A stretch of DNA of 12,618 bases from Bacilli bacterium (GTDB lineage Bacteria; Bacillota_I; Bacilli_A; RF39; UBA660), in NCBI GenBank assembly GCA_028699175.1, contig JAQVVC010000021.1:1-12618 (forward strand), in the 5' to 3' direction. Positions 1 to 6,467 of the stretch are shown here, piece by piece (the first letter of the stretch is position 1; every line of letters starts with the position of its first letter). The translations under genes and the position numbers were made by a program. The notes below the pieces were generated by a model. The model was not told the origin of the DNA, did no database searches, and saw nothing but the letters and a program-made list of their open reading frames with translations.

Positions 1-1172
1 GTATTTCTTCCTACGATTCCATCAGAGGTAAGTCGATTATTTGTTTGAAATTTTCTAACGGCTATATTTGTTGATGAACCAAATATCCCATCTGTTGGGC
101 CTTGATAATACATTAATTCCGTTAGTATTTGTTGCAATTCTTTAACATCTTGACCACTATCTCCTAATCTTAAAGTTGGGCGAGATAATACACCTGTTGA
201 TTCAAAACTATTTGTAGCTAAAGTCTTCATAGCAGGTTCTGCTAATGTATTAGCCACAAAAGAATCACTTGTTTTGCTTACTAATAAATCCCAAGTGTAT
301 GTATCTACTATTCCAGTTACTGGCAAATTATTTTGAGTTTGAAATGATTTAACCGCTTCAGTTGTCTCTGGTCCAAAACTACCAGTAATACTGCCAAAAT
401 ATACTTTTACTAATCTTAGTTTTTCTTGTAATGTTATTACATCTAAACCAGTAGACCCTTCCTTAAGAATTTCTAACCTTATTGATTTATCTAAATTAAA
501 GACTTTTTGTTCTAATAATTCCCAGGTTTCTTGATTTACAATCCCAGTATTATTTAAATTATTTGCTTTTTGAAATGATTTTACAGCTTCAGTAGTATTT
601 AAATTAAAATTTCCATCTATTTTAAAATCATAAAAGCCTAATAAACTTAAATATTCTTGTAATAAAATTACATTATCACCTTTTGCCCCTTCAAATAGTG
701 GCTTTATAATAGTGGGTAAAACTTTTTCTAATTCGCCATTTAATACTTTCCAGGTATTAGAACCTACAATACCATCGGCTTTTAAATTATTGTCTGATTG
801 AAAATTTTTAACACTTTCATTAGTTTTTATATCAAAATTATTATTTATTTCATCACTAAAATATCCTAGCCTTTTTAATTTAATTTTCAAATCAATAACA
901 TCCTCATTTTGGTCTCCTTGCTTAATAGTTTGCAGTTTTTTTTCTACTGTTATATTTAATTTTTTATTTAATACACTCCAAGTATCTTCTCCAACAATAC
1001 CATCTACTTTTAAATTATTGTCTGATTGAAAATTCAAAACGGCTCTTTCAGTATTTTTACCAAAATATCCATCAGCATCTCCTTTTAAATAATTGATTTT
1101 GATTAGTTTTTGCTGTAGATCTTCAACTTCAACACCTTGGCTTCCAATTTTTAATATTGGATTTATTCTCAT
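1..1172 (-). CDS. Multi-repeat peptidoglycan-binding (PGB_1) protein, 3' end outside window
   Basis: Reading the minus strand from the ATG at 1172 gives 390 uninterrupted codons that run off the left edge, so the C-terminus is not seen. The start has a strong AGGAGG site (1182-1187). The visible protein is five tandem PGB_1-type repeats at about residues 5-70, 80-146, 156-221, 231-298 and 331-390+. Each has the family pattern G-x-x-G-x-x-V-x-x-L-Q near its start and F-Q-x-x-N-x-L-x-x-x-G-I-V...T-W at its end. There is no signal peptide or membrane segment, which fits a protein made inside the sporangium and laid on spore peptidoglycan, but that is inference. A catalytic domain could lie in the missing part. 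It is divergent from the sleC-like gene, which also ends in a PGB domain. Repeats 1 and 2 share a 28-nt identical DNA run, so they look recently duplicated. Confidence 0.88.
   Translation of the reverse strand, partial: MRINPILKIGSQGVEVEDLQQKLIKINYLKGDADGYFGKNTERAVLNFQSDNNLKVDGIVGEDTWSVLNKKLNITVEKKLQTIKQGDQNEDVIDLKIKLKRLGYFSDEINNNFDIKTNESVKNFQSDNNLKADGIVGSNTWKVLNGELEKVLPTIIKPLFEGAKGDNVILLQEYLSLLGFYDFKIDGNFNLNTTEAVKSFQKANNLNNTGIVNQETWELLEQKVFNLDKSIRLEILKEGSTGLDVITLQEKLRLVKVYFGSITGSFGPETTEAVKSFQTQNNLPVTGIVDTYTWDLLVSKTSDSFVANTLAEPAMKTLATNSFESTGVLSRPTLRLGDSGQDVKELQQILTELMYYQGPTDGIFGSSTNIAVRKFQTNNRLTSDGIVGRN
779..1034. repeat. 28-bp perfect direct repeat, 228 bp apart, inside the PGB gene
   Basis: Bases 779-806 and 1007-1034 are identical (28 of 28) and flanked by further near-identity. 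The spacing of 228 bp equals 76 codons, exactly one PGB repeat unit. It encodes the F-Q-S-D-N-N-L-K core in repeats 1 and 2. This marks an in-frame tandem duplication of a domain unit. Confidence 0.85.
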
Positions 1173-1207
1173 GTAAAATTTCCTCCTTTTAATGTCTAAT
1201 ATAGTAT

Positions 1208-1213
1208 ATTATA
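1208..1213 (-). promoter_or_regulatory. Possible -10 box for the PGB gene
   Basis: A TATAAT on the minus strand would start transcription near 1200, leaving a leader of about 28 nt with the AGGAGG site in it. No convincing -35 TTGACA is seen at 16-18 nt, so the box could be chance in AT-rich DNA, or the gene may use a sporulation sigma factor. Confidence 0.28.
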
Positions 1214-1224
1214 TTTCACAAATA

Positions 1225-1239
1225 TGGTTAATATAACCA
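1225..1239. promoter_or_regulatory. Inverted repeat in the PGB/sleC divergent intergenic region
   Basis: TGGTTA-ATA-TAACCA is a 6-bp perfect inverted repeat with a 3-base centre. It sits almost in the middle of the 117-bp gap between the two divergent starts, where a shared operator would be placed. It contains four G/C pairs in otherwise nearly pure AT sequence. The regulator is unknown and the site is short enough to be chance. Confidence 0.3.
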
Positions 1240-1289
1240 GTACATTTGCATATATTATTTTAGAATTAAAGGAAAGGATTTGATTTTAA

Positions 1290-2510
1290 ATGCCAATAGG
1301 ATTTTTAATAGTCCAAGTTTATGCAGATAATAAAGCATTACCAATAGCAGGAGCAAATATAGAAATAACTGGAAGTGAAACAAATTTAACCGAAACTACA
1401 GATGGTTCAGGAAAAACAAGAGAAATACCACTTAGTGCTCCCAGTAAAGATTTTTCATTAGATCCTCAAAGTGATGTTAAACCATATTCTGAATATAATA
1501 TTAAAGTTAGTAAACCAGGATTAAAAACTTCAGTTATTAATGGAGTTCAAATTTTTGATGGTGAAACATCAATTCAAAATGTATATTTAACAGCTATTGA
1601 AGGTGATTCATCTATTAATTATAGTGAAATATCTCCACCTGTATTATGGGGGAAATACCCACCAAAAATTAATGAAATAGAAAAACAAGAAGATTTAGGG
1701 GAAAGAGTTTTACCATATGTAATTATACCCGAATATATTATTGTTCATGATGGAATACCAACTAATAGTTCAGCTACAAATTATATTGTGAGCTTCCCTG
1801 ATTACATAAAAAATGTTGCTTCTTCCGAAATATATAGCACCTGGCCTAGAGAAACAATTAAAGCTAATGTTATAGCAATAATATCCTTTACTTTAAATAG
1901 ATTATTTACAGAATGGTACACAGCAAAAGGTTATGCCTTTACTATCACATCTAGCACGGCTTATGATCAAAAATATGCTCATGGAAGAACTATTTTTAAA
2001 TCAATTTCAGAAGTAGTAGATGAAATATTTAGTCAATATATAAAGAAATCTAATGTTATCCAACCATTATTAGCTCAATATAATGATGGTATTAAAGTAA
2101 ATAATAAAGGATGGCTATCTCAATGGGGGAGTAAATCATTAGGAGATCAAGGTTATAATGCAACCCAAATATTAAAATATTACTATACTGATATTATAGA
2201 TATTTATTCAGCACAAAATGTTCAAGGTTTACCATTATCCTTCCCTGGATATAATTTAGTTGAAGGTTCTTGTGGACAGCATGTTCAAAAAATGCAAAAT
2301 GAATTGAATGTTATAAATGGTAGTTATCCAGGAATACCTAAAATAATTCCAGCAGATGGAATATATGATGCATCAACTAAAAATTCCGTTAGTATATTTC
2401 AAAAGGTATTTAATTTACCCGTTACTGGGATAGTAAATTTTGCAACTTGGTATAAAATATCTTATATATATACAGCAGTATCTAAAATGTTACAAGGAAT
2501 TTATAATTAA
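1290..2510 (+). CDS. sleC: SleC-like spore cortex-lytic protein (SpoIID-type transglycosylase + PGB domain)
   Basis: The 406-residue protein has three parts. Residues 1-100 resemble a carboxypeptidase-regulatory-like beta-sandwich (GxxIxVxx, then P-I-A-G-A-N-I-E-I and T-T-D-G-S-G-K). Residues about 140-305 are a SpoIID/LytB domain with the signature V-A-S-S-E-I-Y-S-T-W-P-R-E (probable catalytic Glu180), S-T-A-Y-D-Q and G-W-L-S-Q-W-G. Residues about 324-390 are a PGB_1 repeat. This is the architecture of clostridial SleC, a lytic transglycosylase that degrades cortex during germination and is stored as a zymogen cut by Csp proteases. No Csp gene is in this window. No signal peptide is present, as in SleC made in the sporangium. 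The start is supported by AAAGGAAAGGA at 1268-1278. It is transcribed alone and ends at the shared hairpin. An alternative is a SpoIID-domain paralogue with a structural role. Confidence 0.82.
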   Translation: MPIGFLIVQVYADNKALPIAGANIEITGSETNLTETTDGSGKTREIPLSAPSKDFSLDPQSDVKPYSEYNIKVSKPGLKTSVINGVQIFDGETSIQNVYLTAIEGDSSINYSEISPPVLWGKYPPKINEIEKQEDLGERVLPYVIIPEYIIVHDGIPTNSSATNYIVSFPDYIKNVASSEIYSTWPRETIKANVIAIISFTLNRLFTEWYTAKGYAFTITSSTAYDQKYAHGRTIFKSISEVVDEIFSQYIKKSNVIQPLLAQYNDGIKVNNKGWLSQWGSKSLGDQGYNATQILKYYYTDIIDIYSAQNVQGLPLSFPGYNLVEGSCGQHVQKMQNELNVINGSYPGIPKIIPADGIYDASTKNSVSIFQKVFNLPVTGIVNFATWYKISYIYTAVSKMLQGIYN

Positions 2511-2531
2511 AAAAAACCTTTATGGTTTTTT
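2511..2531. terminator. Bidirectional intrinsic terminator between sleC and the DUF368 gene
   Basis: AAAAAACC (2511-2518) pairs with GGTTTTTT (2524-2531) around a 5-base loop, giving an 8-bp stem whose A and T arms serve as U-tracts in both directions. It begins right after the sleC stop codon and overlaps the stop codon of the convergent gene. Confidence 0.7.
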
Positions 2532-3330
2532 ATTTTTCATCAATGCTGATTTTACTTAATTTAAAAGATATCAAAAATCCAATAACAAAAAATATTAGTG
2601 AAATTAAAGTGGTAAAATTAAATGCAAATTTAACACTTGAATTTAAGACGCTTGGCACAATAGATAAAAATAATCCGAATATAATTGAGTATGTTATCGT
2701 ATAATAATTTTTAATTAAATAATTTATAAACGATGAAAATACTAATACTCCAATTCCTAATCCAAAAACTGCTGGTACTAATATATACAAATTAAAAGTA
2801 GCAATAGCATTAATATAAGTTTCATATAAACCAATTGATGAAAGTAATACTGCACTATCTAAACCTGGTATAACAGTAGATGTTGCTATTACTATTCCGA
2901 TAAAAATACTTCCAAATAAATCTAAAGAATCAGTATTGGTAAATTCAATATCTAACATCATTAAAGATGTTCCTACTATAAAAGCCGATATAATAATTAA
3001 ATAATATTTATTATTAAAATTTTTAAATTTAACTTTACGATAAAATAACGGTATAGTCCCAATAATAAAACCCAAAAATGTTAATCTAGTTATCATCTCG
3101 TATCGATCTAAAAGTATCGACACTATTTTTCCAAATATTAATATTCCGATACCTATTCCTAAAAATATTGGAAATAAATATAAAAATTTTTCTTTTGGTT
3201 TTTTAAAAAAAGTCCCTATTGATTCAATAGTTTTATTATATAAGCCAAATATTACCAACATTACGCTTCCGCTTAATCCAGGAGATACTCCTCCTAAACC
3301 ACATATAATACCTTTAAAAAAGTTTTTCAT
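2530..3330 (-). CDS. popT: DUF368 / PopT-type polyprenyl-phosphate transporter
   Basis: A 266-residue, very hydrophobic membrane protein with about eight membrane segments. It carries the DUF368 hallmark twice: G-V-S-P-G-L-S-G (residues 14-21) and T-V-I-P-G-L-D-S (152-159), each followed by a similar G-L-Y-x-x-x-I-x-x-I segment, showing an internally duplicated pseudo-symmetric fold. DUF368 proteins have been identified as undecaprenyl-phosphate translocases (PopT) that return the lipid carrier of cell-wall synthesis to the cytoplasmic face. That role is from family knowledge, not visible here. The start has AAAGGTGA at good spacing. It follows the DUF2935 gene on the same strand after 61 bp with no hairpin in between, so read-through from the spore operon is possible besides its own promoter. 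A place next to peptidoglycan genes suits the role. The length is close to typical. Confidence 0.85.
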   Translation of the reverse strand: MKNFFKGIICGLGGVSPGLSGSVMLVIFGLYNKTIESIGTFFKKPKEKFLYLFPIFLGIGIGILIFGKIVSILLDRYEMITRLTFLGFIIGTIPLFYRKVKFKNFNNKYYLIIISAFIVGTSLMMLDIEFTNTDSLDLFGSIFIGIVIATSTVIPGLDSAVLLSSIGLYETYINAIATFNLYILVPAVFGLGIGVLVFSSFINYLIKNYYTITYSIIFGLFLSIVPSVLNSSVKFAFNFTTLISLIFFVIGFLISFKLSKISIDEK

Positions 3331-3353
3331 TTAATCACCTTTTCGCTTTTATA

Positions 3354-3359
3354 ATTATA
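3354..3359 (-). promoter_or_regulatory. Possible -10 box for popT
   Basis: A minus-strand TATAAT lies in the 61-bp gap before popT, with transcription starting at about 3347. The -35 position shows only weak similarity to TTGACA. If real, popT can be expressed in vegetative cells independently of the upstream operon. Confidence 0.35.
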
Positions 3360-3391
3360 CAATATAAATTGATTTATTAATAGATGATATT

Positions 3392-4294
3392 TTATTTTAG
3401 TTTTTTTAATAAATAATGATAATAATTAACTTCTCTTAAAATATGATCATATAGCAAAGTAATAGTAGTTGTATAATAATTTTCATTAACTAAAGAAGAT
3501 ACTAATTGAGTATTCCAATTTTTAAAATATTTTGCAGTTTCTAAGGATTTCTTGTTTATAATATCAATAGATTTAGGATTTATTTCATTATTTAAAGTTG
3601 ACATTATTTCATAAATATAATTTGTTGTATTATTAGCATATAAATTATATATAACTTTATTTTTTTCAAGCATAATTTTAATAAAATTTAGATCTTCTTT
3701 CATTAAAAAATTAATATTATATTGAGTGCAATATACATATGTGGGAGTAAAATTAATTTTACTAACGAAAAAATTAATTGTATAGATATAACTTTCGGTT
3801 TCTTTAATAAGATGATCAATATATTTTTCTGAAAAAAATAATGCTATCTTTTTTTCGCCAATTGATTTTTTTATTAAATAATATTTTTTCAAACTATTAT
3901 TTAACATTATAAATAACAGTTGGTTAATTTCTTGTATACTATTATTAAATTCAGGAATAATATTAGATAAATTTCCAGGCAATATTTTAGTACACTCGCT
4001 CGTTAAATTTTCATTTATTTTAATTCGAGATAAAGCGCTAGTTTTAATTTCCGATAAATTTGTATGCTTGGTTACGATAATATTACTTTCTATATATTCA
4101 CTAGTGATATTTTGATTACTTAATTTAATATATTTTAATAGAATATCATTATAATCATTTTGTTCTTTTATTAAAATATTAATATAATTTTGATCTTTAA
4201 AAGATAATAAAGCATTTAAAATAATTGCATGGTCATACATAAATCTTGATATTGTAAGTCCATTTTCGATAGAAAATATTAAATAATTAAACAT
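3392..4294 (-). CDS. DUF2935-like helical protein 2 (retains D-H motifs)
   Basis: A 300-residue, all-helical-looking soluble protein with no signal peptide. It appears to be two similar halves. The first has Y-D-H-A at 20-23 and D-H-L-I-K-E at 160-165; the second has K-E-D-L at 199-202 and D-H-I-L-R-E at 283-288. Spaced D-H/E pairs on helices are the pattern of DUF2935 proteins, which fold as paired helical bundles of unknown function. A middle segment V-T-K-H-T (74-78) followed by I-L-P-G (104-107) has a counterpart in the gene just upstream, so the two are paralogues. It begins 6 nt after the TGA of that gene with only a weak GAAAG site, so translational coupling is likely. It is Lys, Asn and Ile rich, in line with base composition. 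Function in spores is inferred only from the operon. Confidence 0.62.
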   Translation of the reverse strand: MFNYLIFSIENGLTISRFMYDHAIILNALLSFKDQNYINILIKEQNDYNDILLKYIKLSNQNITSEYIESNIIVTKHTNLSEIKTSALSRIKINENLTSECTKILPGNLSNIIPEFNNSIQEINQLLFIMLNNSLKKYYLIKKSIGEKKIALFFSEKYIDHLIKETESYIYTINFFVSKINFTPTYVYCTQYNINFLMKEDLNFIKIMLEKNKVIYNLYANNTTNYIYEIMSTLNNEINPKSIDIINKKSLETAKYFKNWNTQLVSSLVNENYYTTTITLLYDHILREVNYYHYLLKKLK

Positions 4295-4300
4295 ATAATA

Positions 4301-5242
4301 TCAATTACTTTCTATTTCTTTTTCAATTTCTTTTTTTACTCCAAATATAAAATATTGAATTATTTTTATTATATGGTACATATTATCTAAAAACAATGGT
4401 TCAACAATTAAATATACCTCATTTTTAAGTAATTGTTCAATGACATCACCCAAGAATTCAGCAAATCTATCAGTTACTTTTTTACTTTTGAAAGTTAATT
4501 CATCTTGATTTTTTGGTGATAAACCGACAACTCGATACTCATCGATTAAATAACTTAATTCAACAATATAAGATTGGGCTTTTAATATAATGTCTTCTCT
4601 ATTAGGATTAACGAAACTTCTAAGGAATATACTAAAATCTCTAACTAATCTTATTGATCTATATTCAGAATTTAAAACAAATGTCGGATCTGAAGAAAGA
4701 TTTTGATTTGTTCTTTCAACAATATTAATAAATATATTAATTAATTCTACCATTACTCTTATCATAAATGGATAAGAATAAGAAAATAATTCACCTTTAA
4801 CTTCGGCGTAGAAAATTTCTGATAAAAAATCTTTAAAATTACTTTCCACAGTTATAATTTTTTTATTAAGTTCAAGCATTTTTATTACTTCTTCAGTAGT
4901 TGGTTCATATTCACCGGGATACAATTTAAGCTCTTCTTCCACAATATTTATCGGTAGTTGTACTTTAAATAACTTTTTGGTCAATAAATATGTGGGTAAT
5001 GTATATTTTGTGACTAATAATTCATTAGCAATGATATCTTTATTAATCACTCCTTTACTACTTTTTAATAATTCATTACTAAGATTTACAAATTCTTGAT
5101 AAAAACTTTTTGCTATTTTAATATAATATTCATTTTCTGTTAAAAATGATAATTGAATATTAATGCAAAAAGATCTTAGCGTTTTCATATAGACTAAACC
5201 ATTAGTTATTGATGTATTATAAAATATTTTATTATTATTCAT
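4301..5242 (-). CDS. DUF2935-like helical protein 1 (His residues lost)
   Basis: A 313-residue helical protein, tandem paralogue of the next gene. The shared core is N-E-L-L-V-T-K-Y-T-L (73-82), then I-N-I-V-E-E-E-L...P-G (98-110), which I recall as typical of DUF2935 proteins in spore formers. In the second half, V-R-D-F-S-I-F-L-R...N-R-E-D (200-217) stands where the family usually has an E-H-A...E pattern, and L-D-N-M (285-288) stands where D-H would be. The putative metal-ligand His residues are therefore replaced. The start has AGAAAGAGG 6 nt upstream and lies 12 nt after the hydrolase stop. It ends in TGA, evidence that TGA is a true stop here. Role unknown; its place after LysM and CwlJ-type genes suggests a spore coat or germination accessory. 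Confidence 0.6.
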   Translation of the reverse strand: MNNNKIFYNTSITNGLVYMKTLRSFCINIQLSFLTENEYYIKIAKSFYQEFVNLSNELLKSSKGVINKDIIANELLVTKYTLPTYLLTKKLFKVQLPINIVEEELKLYPGEYEPTTEEVIKMLELNKKIITVESNFKDFLSEIFYAEVKGELFSYSYPFMIRVMVELINIFINIVERTNQNLSSDPTFVLNSEYRSIRLVRDFSIFLRSFVNPNREDIILKAQSYIVELSYLIDEYRVVGLSPKNQDELTFKSKKVTDRFAEFLGDVIEQLLKNEVYLIVEPLFLDNMYHIIKIIQYFIFGVKKEIEKEIESN

Positions 5243-5254
5243 AATGACCTCTTT

Positions 5255-5665
5255 CTAACATTGCCCCTCTTCAGGTGCATAAAAGCAATGATTTTTATAT
5301 TTACTAACCAGTTTTTGATTAAACCACGTAGATAAACAGTTTGTTCCTTCTTCAGGAGCATAAAACCATAAGGCTCGTGTTGCTGGCCAAAATTTTTCGC
5401 CCTTTATTATCCTCAAAGCAAGATCCTTTTCATAATTAGTAGAAGGGCTTTGAAATAATTCACTATCAATACAAGCAAACCCACCAGGAGTTTGAAAAAT
5501 TACATCTTGGATAGTATTAACATTTTTAAAATCGGGAGATTGACAAAGTACTCTATTTAATATTACATTTCCAACTAATAGCATTCCATATTCTCCTTCA
5601 CTTAATGCTTCTGCTCTCATAGCTCTGCCTAAATAATCAACATCTAATTCATTATATTTAATCAT
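5255..5665 (-). CDS. CwlJ/SleB-type cortex hydrolase (Hydrolase_2)
   Basis: A 136-residue protein made almost wholly of the Hydrolase_2 domain. The motif R-A-M-R-A-E-A-x-S-E-G (residues 14-24) holds the expected catalytic Glu19, followed by V-G-N-V-I-L-N-R-V, an I-Q-D-V-I-F-Q segment with F-A-C-I-D, and A-T-R-A-L-W-F-Y-A-P. With no signal peptide, no PGB domain and a length near 140 it resembles CwlJ more than SleB. The C-terminus has four Cys and two F-Y-A-P-E-E-G elements, possibly for disulfide or coat anchoring. CwlJ-type enzymes sit at the coat-cortex interface and cut cortex during germination; in Bacillus CwlJ needs GerQ, and no gerQ is seen here. It is the second gene of the operon, 9 nt after the LysM gene, with an AAGG site ahead of the ATG. 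Confidence 0.83.
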   Translation of the reverse strand: MIKYNELDVDYLGRAMRAEALSEGEYGMLLVGNVILNRVLCQSPDFKNVNTIQDVIFQTPGGFACIDSELFQSPSTNYEKDLALRIIKGEKFWPATRALWFYAPEEGTNCLSTWFNQKLVSKYKNHCFYAPEEGQC

Positions 5666-5674
5666 AAATTAACC

Positions 5675-6355
5675 TTATTTTGTTTGATGGGGAATCAAAA
5701 TCAGTTGACCAACTTTTAATGAATCGCTAGTTAATTTATTTACTGCTTTTATTATTTCTACTGTACTTCCAGTTTTATTAGCAATAGAATATAAGCTATC
5801 ACCTGGCTTAATATAATACATATCGGTATTTTTTTTTAAATTAATAATTGTTTCTTTTGTTAATACTAATAACTTTTGGCCAACAGTTAAATTTTCATTT
5901 TGTAAATTATTTAAACTTTTTAGTTCATCTAATGTGATATGAAATGCTCTTGCTATTGAATAAAGTGAATCACCTGGCTTAACAGTATAATATACATTTT
6001 CGTCAGATACTATTTCAGTAGGAACCACATTTAGTTTTTCTCCGGCTTTTATTTCATCAGATAACAGATTATTAATTTCCTTTAGATGGTCAGTTGTCAT
6101 ATTATATTTATAAGCTATTGCTGAAAGAGTTTCACCCGGCTGAACAACATATTTTTCATAAGAATAAAGATTTTTAGGATTATAGGCTTCATCAACAATA
6201 AGATGTTGGCCAGGATATAAAAGGTTACTTGATAAAGAATTGATTTTTTTTAATTGCTCAGGTTTAGTATGAAACCTTTCAGCAATACTATATAAATTAT
6301 CTTTTTCTTCAACAACATATAGTGTTCCAAAATATTGAGTATTATAGTTATTCAT
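5675..6355 (-). CDS. Four-LysM peptidoglycan-binding spore protein
   Basis: A 226-residue protein of four LysM repeats at about 12-55, 68-111, 122-165 and 179-222. Each has the Y-x-V/I-K/Q-P-G-D/E-S/T-L-x-x-I-A start, and a final G-Q-x-L-x-V/I. Repeats 3 and 4 are the most alike (both P-G-D-S-L-Y-S-I-A), and repeat 1 is the most diverged (V-V-E-E-K-D-N-L-Y-S-I-A). No signal peptide and no catalytic domain are present, so it probably acts as a glycan-binding scaffold, as SafA or YaaH-type LysM proteins do at the coat-cortex border. It is the first gene of the operon. AAGGGAGA lies just before the ATG and a CATAATCTA element lies further upstream. A general wall-binding role outside spores is the alternative, but linkage to a CwlJ-type enzyme favours the spore. 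Confidence 0.87.
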   Translation of the reverse strand: MNNYNTQYFGTLYVVEEKDNLYSIAERFHTKPEQLKKINSLSSNLLYPGQHLIVDEAYNPKNLYSYEKYVVQPGETLSAIAYKYNMTTDHLKEINNLLSDEIKAGEKLNVVPTEIVSDENVYYTVKPGDSLYSIARAFHITLDELKSLNNLQNENLTVGQKLLVLTKETIINLKKNTDMYYIKPGDSLYSIANKTGSTVEIIKAVNKLTSDSLKVGQLILIPHQTK

Positions 6356-6373
6356 ATTATTTCTCCCTTATAA

Positions 6374-6402
6374 TAGATTATGATTAATACTTAAAAATAG
6401 TC
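6374..6402 (-). promoter_or_regulatory. Possible sigma-E/sigma-K promoter of the LysM-CwlJ-DUF2935 operon
   Basis: On the minus strand CATAATCTA (6374-6382) fits the sigma-K -10 form CATAnnnTA, and also fits the sigma-E form CATAnnnT. GACT (6399-6402) lies 16 nt upstream, placing the AC of a sigma-K -35 at the usual distance. Transcription would start near 6368, just before the AAGGGAGA site. Mother-cell expression would match a coat-located LysM and CwlJ pair. The consensus is short and the DNA AT-rich, so this is tentative. Confidence 0.35.
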
Positions 6403-6436
6403 TATTAAAAGATAATTTAGTAAATATTTGAAATTA

Positions 6437-6445
6437 TGATATAAT
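6437..6445 (+). promoter_or_regulatory. Extended -10 promoter of the diguanylate cyclase gene
   Basis: TGATATAAT is a perfect extended -10 (TGnTATAAT). The -35 region is weak (TTAGTA at 6417-6422, 17-nt spacer), which extended -10 promoters tolerate. Transcription would start near 6452, giving a leader of only about 16 nt that carries the GGAG site. Confidence 0.55.
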
Positions 6446-6467
6446 ATTTATATTATTGGAGAAAAGA

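Noticed and set aside
2522..2704. Plus-strand open frame of about 60 codons
   Set aside because: It lies antisense to the DUF368 coding region, starts inside the terminator hairpin and has no ribosome site of its own.
4295..4310. Mycoplasma-type code with TGA as Trp
   Set aside because: TGA ends the DUF2935 gene 6 nt before the next start, and all Trp codons checked in the proteins are TGG.
1..6355. Reading the PGB, LysM and hydrolase genes as prophage lysis genes
   Set aside because: No holin, tail, portal, integrase or attachment site is present, the domains are of CwlJ/SleC type without signal peptides, and DUF2935 and DUF368 genes are not phage genes.
5675..6355. Repeated short DNA words in the LysM gene as a CRISPR-like array
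   Set aside because: The repeats are in-frame LysM codons with protein-level conservation and unequal DNA identity.
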